This document shows, piece by piece, positions 10,602 through 23,791 of a DNA stretch of 64,000 nt. Made by a program: the position numbers and the translations under genes. Position 1 is the stretch's first letter. Every line of letters starts with the position of its first letter. Source of the DNA: Glandiceps talaboti. Taxonomy: Eukaryota; Hemichordata; Enteropneusta; Spengelidae. The notes under the pieces were generated by a model, which did no database searches, was not told the DNA's origin, and was given only the letters and a program-made list of their open reading frames with translations. Where the stretch lies: assembly GCF_964340395.1 (NCBI RefSeq), contig NC_135566.1, positions 2,367,501 to 2,431,500 of the forward strand. The letters run 5' to 3'.

Positions 10602-13600
10602 GTAAGTTCAAAAGGTGTGAAGTCGTACGCGTTTACAGTTCAGTGCTTGCCAAACAAGCTCTTTCATTATTGTTCGGCCAGTGTTTGTCTCGTTGCTATG
10701 GAGACGATCATCAGTGATCATTCTTAATTTAAATATAGAACGTACTCTAGATTCATGTCTTTGATGTAAATATCACGCTCCAATGATGCTTCCATGAATC
10801 CCAATTTAATTCTATGAACAGACCGTGACGTTAGAATAATTCTACAATGGGTAGCAACATACATATAGCACTACTTGGCCTTGACTACAATTTTTTTGTA
10901 TACTGTGCTATGATTTTTATCCCCTTTTGCTGAAAATCGGGGTATAATCGTTCGCAATATGTTTTCTATAATTTCTTTTATGTTGATGGCGACAGTCTAC
11001 CTGGAGAAAAGTAATATATCACCGGTATAGCATCCATCTTCCTTTGAGAATACCCTTTGAAATGTATCTTATCTATAACATGTGCACGTCCGTTATTAGG
11101 TATATCATATCTCTTTCATGCAATAGTGATAATCTATGTGTATATTTGCCATCGTCATATTTCATAGACAATTTGATTGGACAAGGTTTCTGTCAAACTA
11201 TATCTTGAAGGAGTTCAATTTTCACTGAAAAGAGAAATGAGCTGTATTGCCTTGACATAATTTTCACTTATTTAAGAGGAAGGTGTGTATGGCATTGGTA
11301 GCTATGATTAAAAAGTATTTTCAAGAAATCCACACCTGCTCCAACAAAAAACAAAATATACGATATGGTGAAAATGTATACGGGAATGTTTTTAGTTCTA
11401 ATTGATTGTCACAAAAATATTAGTCTTTTGAAAATATTTTCAAATAATATCTTTAAAAAAAGCATCAGAAAATTTATTTTTGGAAAAATACTACAAAAAC
11501 ATATTTGATATTTTATTAACGATACAACTTGATAGTTAAAATAACAGTCAGTGATTAAAAGTTATTCTAACTATCTATAATCAATCTTTGCCACATAATT
11601 TCATAATTCAAACATTTTTAATAAAATCAAAAAGTTATGTTCAAAATGATGAACCCATTGACTAGGTGACTATTCGATCCAAATATTGGTTAATTGCAAA
11701 ACAGTCAAGTGCATCCATCTAACCAAGGAGTATCACCATCCAGTACCAAACGACAAACTTGTTTTATTCAAAAAAATTGTTATGTAATTTTAAGGTTGCA
11801 AAGGAAAATATTTTGAGCCTTTCGTCATTGATGCGAGATAGTTTTATCAAAGAGGTCATTATAACCCTCATTAGTAATGTTATAAAATGTTAATAGTCTA
11901 TTCTGTAATGGAACTACTTGAGTGATTAATCGTACGGCCCTACAAAAAGTTCCAACTAAAAGTTTTCCGTCTCCTGAGTCCCATTTCGGACAAGTAAGTT
12001 ATCGATTCGTGAATTCCAAGAGCGACGCATGGGGGCGCACTACTGGGTTTAAACAATAGAGTAAACTCGTTTATCACCAAATCTTACGACATTTCTACAC
12101 GATATTTATGACTGCGCTCTATTCATGATGATGTTAATAGATCTAAACCTCTGAAATCGTTATAAACTGACTTTCGTGTTTGGTCGAAGTTCACAGATTA
12201 TAGAATTATGCAGTAGTTTATCGTACCGATACTTAGAAGGAAAAAAATATGAAAATTCTAAGCGACATAGTAGCTGTAACTCAGTGACTGTGTTTTCGTT
12301 ATTTTTGTTCTTATTTGTCTTGCTGTATTTGGTGAAGTATTTATCAAGCTTACCTAGTGATCAAACCCTAGTAGTATCCCACTTATTCAAAATGTGTTAA
12401 CAAATGGGCGAATGATTCGTACCTAACATATGTACACACCTACTAATAAATAAAAGCAGATATACGTAGCACGTGCACCATCACAGACTGGTAAACAGGT
12501 GTTTCAGCTAACTACAATGATTGAGTTGTTTCGTGTATTTTGAAAGAAGGCAAAAGTTCATAGAACATATATAATCTCTGACAGCTAGAAGTGGTCTGAG
12601 ATATAATGAAAAGTTACCGCTACTGGCGCTGGACTTTGAAGTTTATCCGATACTAAGCAGCGAAAGAACTGAACAATGGTCCTCAATATATTAGTGTGGT
12701 GTATGAAAAATGCTGTAATTGAAATTGTGTAGTTACTATGACTACAATTTTTATGGTATTGTATTGTCCCGACTTCCATCGTGTGTTGTGCGTGCTGTCA
12801 GTCACTTGATTCCTGTCGAACGGAACGCATACACGAACCAGGGAAGTTACTAAGTATGCGCGAAGTTGAAAGAACACAATTATCGGTCTATTTTCATCAT
12901 ATTATAAAAAGATAGACACAATATACATTGCATTGAATAACAGTGCAAGGAAATGAAAGAAAATGATCTTGAGACCATTGATGTGATTTTCTTATGGGGA
13001 ATTTTGCATATATCCAGCTTTTTGTGTTGTTTGGCTGGAGGGAGACTATACATGTTTACGAAATTTGAAGCCAAATCGCAATCGCTGTGAAAATATACAT
13101 TCGTAATTTGTTTATATTTCGGATGTGTACAATACTTATTGAAATGGCATATAATGTATGTATATGTATTTGGATCAGTTATTGTGTACAGCCTGAGTTT
13201 TCAGGACTGAAAAGGGTGAATCATGCGTCTAAGTTAAATAAAACTTTGAGTGTACTTGTATACAAAATGATAATTAGTACAGTGCCAACATGTCAGTTTT
13301 ACTGGGGTAGCGCTAGCCTAGAATTCACCATCAGTCGTGTGTGAATTTTTTCTCTCGCTTTTCCCTAGACGTTAACAATTTGAGCAAAATCCCAGACTAC
13401 TGGATTCCAGGCTAGGGTTGTGTTCTTTTTCGTGACCAGGATAAGGAACAATACCTTAATCTACCTAGGAAATGCTAGAACAAATGCTACAGGATGCAAT
13501 ATTGAATTGACCGACACTGAATGTTGTCTCTACACAAATTTCGCCGTAACAGAGAAAATTGCCTGTAGGCCAAGTAATTTGATTTCATTGAATCGCTTGA

Positions 13601-13995
13601 ATCGGGTTCTCAAGCAGAATTTACGAACATAATAGCTGGCAAAGATTCTAATTGCTCCTTTTTACCAAGTAAACAAAAATACCCTTCGAGGAAAACTACA
13701 TTCTGTCATGACATCATAGTGTTACTTAGATTCCGCCAGGCTGCTCATTTGTTCAATGTGGCCTAATGAGGGCGCCCTTGTGTACGTGCTTGGACGTCGT
13801 CGACTCGTGTACCATTGCCACTATGTTGAAGAATAATTGTTTGTCAAATGCAAAGTACTTGTCTACCAATACTGATTTCAGATGACTGTATAACGGGGTA
13901 AATTTGACATGGTATTCCAGTCAGTGTCATATATATCCAAAAGTTGATAGATCATTTTTTGATAAATTACTACTTTTACTTTCTTTCTTTTTCAG
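10602..13995 (+). other. Probable intron of gene B
   Basis: A 3.4-kb interval between the candidate first exon and the large last exon. It begins with GTAAGT and ends with a long pyrimidine tract, CTTTCTTTCTTTTTCAG. A second X-box lies at 10692. A segment near 11.93-11.99 kb ends in a good donor (CAA then GTAAGT at 11994) but has no convincing acceptor. ORFs at 12176-12400, 13087-13344 and 13420-13632 show no recognisable domain. No repeat longer than a few units is seen. Confidence 0.45.
10692..10705 (+). promoter_or_regulatory. Second RFX X-box
   Basis: GTTGCTATGGAGAC is an exact X-box consensus match close to the classical form with GTTGC and ATGG half sites. It lies about 90 bases inside the putative first intron of the polyP/polyQ gene, or upstream of an alternative start. 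Two exact sites within 200 bases is much denser than the window average. Confidence 0.5.
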
Positions 13996-15020
13996 TTTTT
14001 GGACACGGATCTTAGAGACGTTACGAGTAAGAACTCTAGCAAATTCGAGACCAAAACGTGAAAAGGCAGAAGATTTCCTTGCAAAGTATAGACATGGGTC
14101 AGATAGCTTGAGACCAAGACATTCAGGCAAACTACTAGACTCTAGTTATGGTAGGGTAGGCAAAATATCTGAACACAAAGAGTTGCAGTTGCCCATTATA
14201 CAGACTTCGTACGCTTCTCTAGCTCTTACCGCGGCTGAAACAGAAAAAGACGAAAAAGCTAGTGCCAAGAGTGATACGTCACGAGAAAGTACCACAGACG
14301 GTAGTGGGGAATCACAAAGCTCTGAGTCAATTTCCAGCGCCCGATTTCCTCCTCCTCCTCCTCCTCCTCCTCCACCGCCACCACGTCGCCCCCTCACTCC
14401 ACACATAGACTCTGGGAAGTTTTACAGCATAGAAGGAAAAGAAATACAGGCAACGCAAAACGCGAAGTCGTGTTTAGATCTGTTGTACGGCCCACCAGCC
14501 CCAAATGTTAAGTTTCCATTTTCTGTCCAAATCGTACACGACATGACAGGAGTTCAAGGCAGCAAAAGAAGTTATCAACCACCACTCAGAAGGTCATCAT
14601 CTGTTCCTCTCAAAGAAATGCAACCATTAGAAGGACTTTCCAGTTACAGACTTAAACTCAGTGATGCCAAAGAAAAGAAAAGACCAAAGCGACTACATGA
14701 TCAGAGCGATAAATATGTCAGTGCTGCGCGGGAAAACTTTGAAAGAGCTCGTGAAAAGTTTTTCGGGAGTCGGCCGAATACAAGTGGTGATCAAAGAAAC
14801 CAACCCTCTGTTGCGTCAGTTAGGGATTGGGATCTGCAAGAAGAGATTCGAGCTCAAGAAGCTGGTTTTGGTATTAATGGAGGTGAACGAAATCACTTGA
14901 ACTCTCAAAGTTTTGTCTCTGAACGAACAGATGAAAAGGCACACACTAAGAAGGAAATTTCAACTCAACAACCACCACCACCACCACCACCACCACCACC
15001 ACCACCACCACCACCACCTC

Positions 15021-15078
<58 letters not shown>

Positions 15079-15778
15079 CCAACACCAACACCAAAAAGAT
15101 GAATCACAAGTCGCAATCGATCATTCTCAGGAGAAACTCTCTGCAAAGGGTAAGGGTTTAGATAAGGATACAACGACGGGCGTCCGATGGGAAAGCAGTC
15201 TGAACACAAAGCAGAGAGATACAGATCCTGCACAACAGAAAAAGACAAAATCCAAAAATGAAGTCCTTCCTCAAATTGAATATAGATCAAGGTATAAACT
15301 CGATCTGAAAGAGGAAGAGAAAGATGTAAAAGAACGTCTTATATCTCTAAGACTATCCCCTGTGAACCATGATGGGGAAAACAGAGACAGAAACAAGAAA
15401 ATGCATCAACCACCTGTGAAACAAACTCCTCGTCAAGGCCATATCAAGGTCAGAATTATGGAAATTTCGGACACTAGAGACCACCGTAAAACCCAAGATG
15501 ACGGACCAGCAAGGCTGGGAATCAAAGGTCAAGCGACGGGACCAGAAATTGGAAAGAGACGAAAACCACGAAGCGGTGACTCGGAGAAGGAGCTTGATGG
15601 TCCAAGGACCAGAAAAGTTGACACGTCCACACCAAGAGATAAACTTGTCGAGGTGCCCAAATTTATGCCAACATCTGTAAAGATGGCGGAATTGAATAGA
15701 GTTGTACTTGAGGGAAACCCTTACGTCACAGAAGACCAACACAGGGCATTCGTAAATGCAAAAGCCAGGACAGGGTGA
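13996..15778 (+). CDS. Large terminal exon of a basic polyproline/polyglutamine protein (gene B)
   Basis: An open frame of about 594 codons ends at TGA (15776-15778). The frame extends upstream to 13904, but a strong acceptor ending at 13995 and the intron-like Leu/Ser/Phe translation before it make 13996 the likely exon start (third base of a codon). The protein is hydrophilic and rich in Lys, Arg, Glu and Ser, with no signal peptide or membrane segment. It has a run of about 12 prolines (near 14348-14383) followed by RRPLTPH, then about 16 prolines joined to about 20 glutamines and an HQHQHQ tail (about 14968-15095). The C-terminus, with KFMPTSVKMAELNR and GNPYVTEDQHRAF, looks compact and may be conserved. 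Proline runs often bind SH3/WW/profilin-type domains, but no enzymatic domain is recognised. Coding is supported by length and by a frame maintained across unique sequence on both sides of the repeats. Function is unknown. Confidence 0.85.
14346..14383. repeat. CCT/CCA trinucleotide repeat in coding sequence
   Basis: About twelve proline codons, mainly pure CCT with a few CCA or CCG at the end, within the large exon. The minus-strand ORF with polyglycine is its shadow. Confidence 0.9.
14968..15095. repeat. CCA then CAA trinucleotide repeats in coding sequence
   Basis: A near-pure CCA run (about 16 codons, proline) passes directly into a pure CAA run (about 20 codons, glutamine) and then alternating CAC and CAA codons. 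Glutamine is encoded by CAA and not CAG, so the array is a plain CAA microsatellite. Length polymorphism between individuals is likely. Poly-His/poly-Asn and poly-Val frames over the same bases are shadows. Confidence 0.95.
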
Positions 15779-15925
15779 ATGTTTCCCCGTATTGGGCTCT
15801 AGTGTGCTGATTGTTCTTATTTATAGCAATTGATTGACCCACGCATTTACTGACCTATCGCTCTACTCATATACTGTATTGATTCAGTCCTAGTGAAATA
15901 AAACAACTCAAATTTTAGATACGAA
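15779..15925 (+). other. Short 3' UTR of gene B with poly(A) signal
   Basis: AATAAA occurs at 15897-15902, about 119 bases after the TGA stop, with a T-rich segment following. This gives a compact 3' UTR and supports 13996-15778 as the last exon. Confidence 0.65.
15897..15902 (+). terminator. Poly(A) signal of gene B
   Basis: Canonical AATAAA in the context TAGTGAAATAAAAC, the first such hexamer after the stop of the large exon. Confidence 0.6.
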
Positions 15926-17200
15926 TTACAAGTTGATCCCTAGTTGACCCCTACAAATGTTCATCCAATATCACGCAACGTGCGACCGGTGCTCAGGAAT
16001 AAAGGAAAGTGGTTTCAGAGACATTTTCCTTTCTTTGTATTGATCACATTGTTATCATTTGTTTGTTGTTATTGTTTAAAAACTACATATAGAGAAAGAG
16101 TTTATGCTCAACGATTTGGACGTGAATGAGAATTCCTTGTATACAACACAATATGTTTCAGACTTCAAATTATGCATTAGTACTTGCCAAGATATTGAAC
16201 AGCAGTAGACAACTCGCTATTACGGCAGAATTGATCATGTTATCAAGAAATTTGTAGTCGACATGGGGGAAATGTATTAGTCACGACATTCTTACATTTT
16301 ATGAACTTTGGCAAAGTTTATTTGGACTCTTGACTCCTGATAATGACCCATTCTATTTGATATATATCGAATTAGTAGTAGGCAATTAGAAACTGTACTA
16401 CGGTTGCATTTATGTAACCATTGAAAAGTTGTGTCCGCGTATACATTAAAAACGAAAGAAAACCCAGCATTCTTAAGGATGGCGCTATTGCAATATGGGG
16501 ACCTATGCTGAATTAATATTTTACAAGTAAAGTGCATGGAAGTGAATCCGCCCACCCCCTCCGAGTGTGAAACATTGAATATACGCTAAATTTGCGAAGT
16601 ATTATTTTTGAGAACGTTTGATAATTTGATAATTCCATATAAACCAATGAGATTGGGATGTTACTATGTTATTTGTACTAAGTACTTCGAATAAGAAAAT
16701 ACATAAGTATTCTAGAATTAATTCAATTCAATTCAATTCATTTCAATTTTTCTGTTAGTTCTGTGTCGACCATATGAAATATTTACGCTATCATAAAACA
16801 AAATCCCACAATATTGCATTTACACGTACAAAGTTCATTTTGCTAAAATTTCAGGGAATTGATATTTTACCAGTATGTGTTTTACTGTATTTTTATAGGC
16901 GATAAATAAACGTTTATAATATATATGTCGAAGTTGTTCTGAAAGCGTGCTTCATTTTCTGGAAATTTGTTGGCCTAGATCTCAGCTGCAGTAGTTTGGG
17001 TTGTATTCTATATAAATGAGAGATATTGAATAGTTTATCTGTCATTGGATGTTGTCGACTCAAACCAAACATTTTACTTTGAATGAATTAATAGTCAAAA
17101 ATAATTTCTGTGTTTACTGTCTAAATATAAGTGGAGGTGTCCCAATACGTTAAAGCAATTTTGTTGTCACACATAGAGTTACTGGAAATTGTACTAGCCC

Positions 17201-17202
<2 letters not shown>

Positions 17203-17280
<78 letters not shown>

Positions 17281-17333
17281 GAGAGACAGAGAGAGAGAGA
17301 GAGACAGAGAGAGACAGAGAGACAGAGAGAGAC

Positions 17334-17368
<35 letters not shown>

Positions 17369-17450
17369 TACATACATACAGACAGACAGACAGACAGACA
17401 AAGTGACATATACACAGACATAGAGAGACACAGGAATACACACACAGAGG

Positions 17451-17492
<42 letters not shown>

Positions 17493-17601
17493 GACAGACA
17501 GACAGAGATAAAGATCTAGAGTGGCTTATAAACACATCAGTCTGCAAACATGACAAATATAACGGCTTAAATAGTGTCAGTCACAGAAATGAAAGAAAGT
17601 A

Positions 17602-17678
<77 letters not shown>

Positions 17679-17680
17679 AG
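17203..17680. repeat. Compound GA / GACA microsatellite cluster
   Basis: About 130 bases of GA (with occasional C) pass into GACA units to about 17402. A second GACA array follows (about 17450-17511). After about 90 bases of unique sequence comes a third, nearly pure array of about 19 CAGA units (17602-17679). The strongly purine-biased strand produces arginine/glutamate-rich and serine/leucine-rich ORFs on the two strands, all artefacts. Confidence 0.95.
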
Positions 17681-17780
17681 GCATGCATATGTACTGGCCT
17701 AAACCTAAACGGTAAATAACAGGTAGTCAAACATTGTCGTAATATGATAACTTTACATAGTGTATGAGATGTAGATATAA

Positions 17781-17803
17781 ATGTAGATGTAGATGTAGAT
17801 GTG
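17781..17803. repeat. GATGTA hexamer repeat
   Basis: About four copies of a GTAGAT/GATGTA hexamer, running directly into a CRE octamer at 17802. Confidence 0.7.
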
Positions 17804-17809
17804 ACGTCA
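17802..17809. promoter_or_regulatory. CRE palindrome TGACGTCA
   Basis: A perfect octamer directly after the GATGTA repeat, in the context GATGTGACGTCATTC, which closely resembles the site at 5092. No adjacent gene start is recognised. Confidence 0.3.
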
Positions 17810-18990
17810 TTCTTTCGTTGAATATCGTAGAAATGTTAGTGAAACAAAAATACACAAAACTTAGCCATTGAAAGTAAGTCGTTCAATCTCTTCGGATTCA
17901 ATCCCTTTAAGATAATTGGTGATATCCGTATCATAACAATAATCCGTACTATACAAAATAAACGACATAAAACTCCCGCCTTTCATATGAATTAACATAA
18001 ATGTTCACCTGATCAGGACATTGATGCTTCAAATAATAGCACTAAATCGACAATTTTGAGTACAAAATTGCAAAATAATAACATTATTTCTTTCTTAATT
18101 TGATTAGTGATCCACCGCAATTGAATTATCACAGCTTTGAATAGAACACTGAGATGTAATTGTGTTTGAGGATCCCCAATCAATAGAGTTTCAGCTCACC
18201 AACGGAAATGAGAACATTTCCCGGAGATATTTACGATTCCCTCGCAGAAGTATGACACTTGACCCCGTGCTATCTGAACTCAATTTCGCGATGGGTACAA
18301 ATCACTATCTTATTCTCAGACCTCCGACGACATGAAACGTGCCCAATGGAATAGGTTTAAAGTAATTGTCTACGATAGCATTTATTAATCGCACAACTGG
18401 GGCAATCCTAAAATTGAATACAAATTTTGAAACTTAATAATATTGAGGGAAATTTTATTTTAGATCGCAAACATGGCTAGAAGGCATGTGAATGTGTTAA
18501 GGCAGTTAATCAGACACATCAGTGTTGTATATCTCAAGTCAACGCAGACTCAACACACTTGTACTTTCAAGGCTATCGAAAGCTTCAGAGGAATCGCAGT
18601 ATGCTAATTATTAGTCCTACGTTTATCGCTAAAATAAGAAACCCCGCACTATACCACAAATCGTGCCTCGCTACCAATGTCTCCAACTAGACTATATCAC
18701 TTAATGAACACAAACAATTTAGGATTGGGACTATTAATCATAATAATAATTATCAAATTATAGGACGTATAATTTGATAATTCCTCATATTCCAATAATT
18801 GGTGATGACACTCTAATATCCACATATATTTTAGTTGCATCCCGATCTATATCCCATTTCATTTCGTTATTTGATTTATTCTTCAAAGCTGTTTTATTTA
18901 TTTATCCGATCTGTTTAGCGCCTCAAGATTCACGATATGACAAAACGTGCGTAAAAATGATCCCGAAAACTTCTTTGACCACCGTCGAAG

Positions 18991-18998
18991 TGACGTCA
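18991..18998. promoter_or_regulatory. CRE palindrome TGACGTCA
   Basis: A perfect octamer in the context GAAGTGACGTCATTTT. No gene start is recognised within a few hundred bases. The doubtful ORF at 19514 lies about 500 bases downstream. Confidence 0.3.
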
Positions 18999-19513
18999 TT
19001 TTAAAGACATCTTTCTGATGAAGGTTGAATTACTGCATATAGTAAATATTGTATATATGTACTTAAAACAACCGAAAAAGGCATAAAATGTAGAAATATC
19101 CCTTTTATATTTTATTCGGTTTATTGACTGCATAGTGTGTATGGAATGTTCACTCTGCACCATAAATTTGATTAAGCAGTTCTCCTCACGTATGGCCCTT
19201 CAGCAATGTGTCATACAGACAGACTTTACGATATCTCTCATTTACACTCCAGCGAACACACGCTACCATGGACACACAAAGTGCATCTGTGCCGAAAAAT
19301 ATTCTCAAAACACTTCTTTTTATTTCATTTATCCACATCTTCACGTCGTTATCTGGTAACCGCAATAGCTTCAAATACATTCATCCAAAACTGCAAAGTG
19401 TTCCCTTTGTTGTACACGTCAGTCATATGCGACCACATATGCCCGGGGGCTGCTGACCTATCTCTGATGATAAACTTTACGACTGCATGTCATCCTATGG
19501 ATCGGTATGAATA

Positions 19514-19717
19514 ATGACAGGACTGGAGGAGAGCTCAGGTGCCGTGCTTTTCTGGCCCCCGAGGCGAGAGAAGTTTAAATTTGCTAAGGATAATTGGGAC
19601 GGTCGTTTTAAAGTGTTTTATCTTCGACACCGGCGGGAACTTTGCAAAGGCAAAGATGGCTACGTGATCCACTGGGACACAGTAATAGAAAGCACAACTT
19701 TTGTCCGGATACATTAA
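19514..19717 (+). other. Doubtful small ORF or terminal exon with nearby poly(A) signal
   Basis: A 67-codon ATG frame ends in TAA at 19715-19717. It is more GC-rich than its surroundings and is followed by AATAAA at about 19772, some 55 bases after the stop. An AG acceptor-like sequence (AATAATGACAG) lies just inside the start, so it could instead be a terminal exon. The translation is charged and aromatic, for example LFWPPRREKFKFAKDNWDG and YVIHWDTVIES, with no low complexity. I recognise no family. It may equally be a fragment of a degenerate mobile element or chance. Confidence 0.3.
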
Positions 19718-21634
19718 AAGCATCCCAACCTACTGGCTTCTCATAGCTGGAAAGCGGACCTCACGTTGTTGAAATAAAAGCATTCCTTTTGCTGTAATTA
19801 TATATTTTTACACGTCTGTTACATAGCACAACATTTACTGTACATATACACACGAGTACTATGATCTCTAACGTAGTACACTAGTAATGACAAATACATA
19901 GTGCAAGAACAACGCATAACTGGTAGCCATCCATTTCACTATATATTCATCAATTCCTTCCCCTTTCCTGTTTCGTTTCCATGGATATTCATTTGAAACT
20001 AAGAACCTAACTTTATTATAGATGTTGTTATCTATCAACCGTTGAACGGAACTTGGGATAAGATCAGTGGATTCCTTTTATAACTATAAATTTAAAAACA
20101 CGTGTCGTACTAATATACTTGACTCCAGATCCATGTCACGTGATACACAAGTAAACTTTTAACGAAATCCAAGTCTATTTCCCTCGTGGCGTTATTAAAA
20201 GTATGCATAAGTGTGATTCGGTATACCGCAGTTTGTATTCTTGATGCAAATTAATCGAACTAGGAGAATGTCAACATTACATATACCAAACAAACAAACA
20301 TGCATGGGGTGTTATCTACGCTTCATTTATACATTACTCGATATGAGGAGTTCTAGGGATTATGTTCAAAATGAGAACACCGTTGAACTGGGTGAAATAG
20401 CAAACTTGACATGACCACCAACGCCCCCTTGACTCGATAAAGACCATCAAACGAACAATGATGTACATGCTTGCAATGTCAACTTGACTAAGGCAAAAAC
20501 GAACGGTTCATGGTATACACGGTGGCCGGCATTTTCTCGAAGTTGAAAACTTTTATTTTAAAAATGAAAATATATTAAACACGTATATAGTAGAGAATAA
20601 AACATGAACTGTCAATAGTGTTATTTGATATTGCTGTATGATAATTATGAATGATAAAATATTTACCAATACTATAAGTTTTAATAAAATGTCTGCCATA
20701 ATTGAGTACAAAACAGTTTGAATTTCGTCCTAGTTTTGTACATAGGCGGACTTTTCTAGATTTTTTTAGATTGAATTTAAAAGTTCTGGGTAAATTTATA
20801 ACGAACGAAAGCAATAACGTAACAAAGAATTTTCAAGAGTTTTTATTTCATGAGTCATACACATCATTCTACTTTTTCCTATTGAGAATGGCTTGTGTTT
20901 ACCTTGACGGTAAAATACGACGTGTCGTGCCACTACTGTACATGTCAGCTAATACGAGTAAAGCAACGGCTGATTTGGGATGAATGACACGATGTATCGT
21001 ACTGCATAATTTTTACCCTAACGCTGATATTACTCGTGCATACTGATGTTTACATGTATCAGATACAAACTGAAATATGCTCCAAGCAGTAGCCATAGTG
21101 TTTACATCTTGAACTGTACACGACATAATATCTCAGCATCTGTTCTAGTATACATCGCATTACTAATGTTATAAATGAACTTGACATTGAAAACCAGCTA
21201 GATGGATGACATTGACTTTGGGGACACTTCCTACTGGGTGTCTTATCAATCAACTGACAGGGTTGATTAATTACATTTGAACTCCTAATTGGGTTCAGGT
21301 TTTAATTACTACCAAGTGTACTTAAAAGCAGGATAATTCTTCATCATTTCATTTTCTGTGACAGCTTACAAAGATTTCACATTGTTTGTGATCCCATGCA
21401 TCCCTAGTGGTAACTATAACTACTATGGTTACTATAGTAATATTATAGGTGCTAGAACACGTGGTCTTTAGTTTCATTCTCCATTTTTGACGTGGCCAAA
21501 ATTTGACAGAAATAATAGTAAATACTTTACCATTGAAATAAAATTTAGAATGATAGCACTTATTAATAGTCTAATGTGATATTATTGTTCTATATCAGTG
21601 TTCCATTCGAGTTGTTCTGTGTTATATACACATG

Positions 21635-21691
21635 TGCACGCACACACACATACATACATACACATACATACACACACATACGTACACACAC

Positions 21692-21746
<55 letters not shown>

Positions 21747-21752
21747 TACACG
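21635..21752. repeat. CACATA / CA microsatellite
   Basis: CA-rich sequence with about eleven near-perfect CACATA hexamers in the second half. Tyr/Thr- and His-rich ORFs in three frames are shadows. Confidence 0.95.
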
Positions 21753-23504
21753 AACGCATATCGACACGTTCACAACTCACCTACACTCCTTCCTTCCCTC
21801 CATCCTCAATCAATCAATCATTTACCCGCCCTGTCATTAACCCACTACTCACTCACTCGCCCATCCAACCAACTTATGGAATTGTGATTGGTCAAACCAT
21901 CCACATCAATACATCATGTCGAACAAGATGTGAATGTGTATAAATGTGTGAGGTCCTTAGTTATGTTGTAACATTTAGATTAAATTTGAGTCACTAGTTT
22001 GGTAAAGCTCTAGTTACCACGACTATAACCTTGTTTTCTATTTACATGACATATTTCATCATATTTCTAAAACACCTGACCAAACATCAAAGTGTCAGTA
22101 AAGATTTCGAAATATGGAAGTGAACTTTCCTTTTTTTCACTTTACTTCTTTGTAAGTTAATAATCATGTGAATTTTGCTATTTCTTTTCTGTCTGAGATG
22201 CATACTACATTGCTAGGAAGAGCATTAAATCATCTACTCCAATCCACTGCCATTTTCTCTTGAATTCTTTCAGCTTTTGTCTTTGTATACTGTACAATTT
22301 ATATATAACCAAGTAAAAAATACACAAAACCTCAAATCCACAACACGTCTATATAGAATTGAAACACTGTCTTTCCATCTGTCAACATCGGATGTATTTT
22401 CTCAAGTCAAGATTTCAATTCTATAGTATTATTTAAAAGTCAGAAGTGTCACATTTATTTACAACCCATTGTCTTAAAATTTGTCGTTGAAAATGTCTGC
22501 TTACTATTACTACTGTTATTATGACTGCTAATGTTGTAAGCTGACTTTATTAGTATTACACGGTTTTTGACGACATGTTGGATTAACATAATCGCCATTG
22601 AAATGTTTCCATTGTTGTCACATTTGTTTACACGTTACTACATATTGAACTCAATGCGGTAAGCATATTTCTTTTTCAGTCAAAATTATTTACGTATTGC
22701 ACTTTTCAGGTCAGAGAGTTCATTCGCCACTAAAACACCTGTTGACGGATCATTATGCGTATAACTCTACACACAAAGACCTTGACAAGCAGTTACAAAT
22801 ATTTAGGGAACAGATGTTGTCATCTATACTGGTCTTAAAATACATCAAAACAAAATATCACAAAGTAAATTAATGTAAGCCAACCTGAAGGTGCACATAT
22901 AGTGGATTGTATATAAACACATGTACACCATTCGGTTTAAAGCAAGACGAGGTGCATATACAGAACTAACCAAGGACGGAGAACAAAGTTTGACCTTCGA
23001 ATCCATAAAAGGTTGCATGGTGTAGGTTCCCTTAACAATTATTCACATTTGAAAGTTTGTAAATTTGTCATCATTTAGATGCAGCAGTTTGAACTGGTCC
23101 TCACCAAGTTTTAAATTACATTAGTAGTGTCTGACTGTATTTTGTAAAACATTAACACATGTTGGTTTACTGCATCACTGGGCAGTAATTAAGGTTATGC
23201 ACTATTTCTATAGTTTCCGGTTACAGCTGATACAGACAGCAAGAAAAAAACACAATAAACGTACACACATTTGTCGTATTACGAGAGATAGATTTACAGA
23301 TAACAACGTTTGAGGTCAACAGATGAATGTTCTAAATTGTTGTGTATTAATCCCTGAGAGATATAGAGATACCAATAACTCAATCGAAACTCTAAAGTGG
23401 GTCGATCTCTGCAAGTGTAGCAACGTGATATATATGCCTATATCGTAGTATATTAAGAATTTAGAAGTATATGGGGTGTGCATCGATATGTGGGCCTTGG
23501 GGAG

Positions 23505-23526
23505 GGAGGGAAGGAGAGAGGGGGGG

Positions 23527-23566
<40 letters not shown>

Positions 23567-23733
23567 CACACACACACACACATACACAGATACAGAGAGG
23601 ACAGATTGATTGATGGATGGATGGATGGGTGGATGGGTGGATAGATAATAAATGGATGGCTGGATGGATGGATGGATATGTGTGTTTATGTGTATATTTG
23701 TGTGTGTGTGTGTGTGTGCGCGCGCGCGTGCGT

Positions 23734-23790
<57 letters not shown>
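23505..23790. repeat. Compound GACA / CA / GATG / GT microsatellite
   Basis: A G-run and nine or more GACA units pass into CA (to about 23585). GATG tetramers follow (about 23611-23682), then about 45 GT units with an internal CGCGCGCG stretch (23698-23790). The alternating purine-pyrimidine GT/CG part is a classic Z-DNA-forming sequence. Confidence 0.95.

Positions 23791-23791
<1 letters not shown>

Noticed and set aside
13904-13995. Upstream extension of the large open frame
   Set aside because: It begins without an ATG, and its Leu/Phe/Ser translation is the pyrimidine tract of the acceptor at 13995, so it is intron.
14913-15290. Other-frame ORFs with poly-His/poly-Asn (plus) and poly-Val (minus)
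   Set aside because: They are shadows of the coding CCA/CAA tract of the polyP/polyQ exon.
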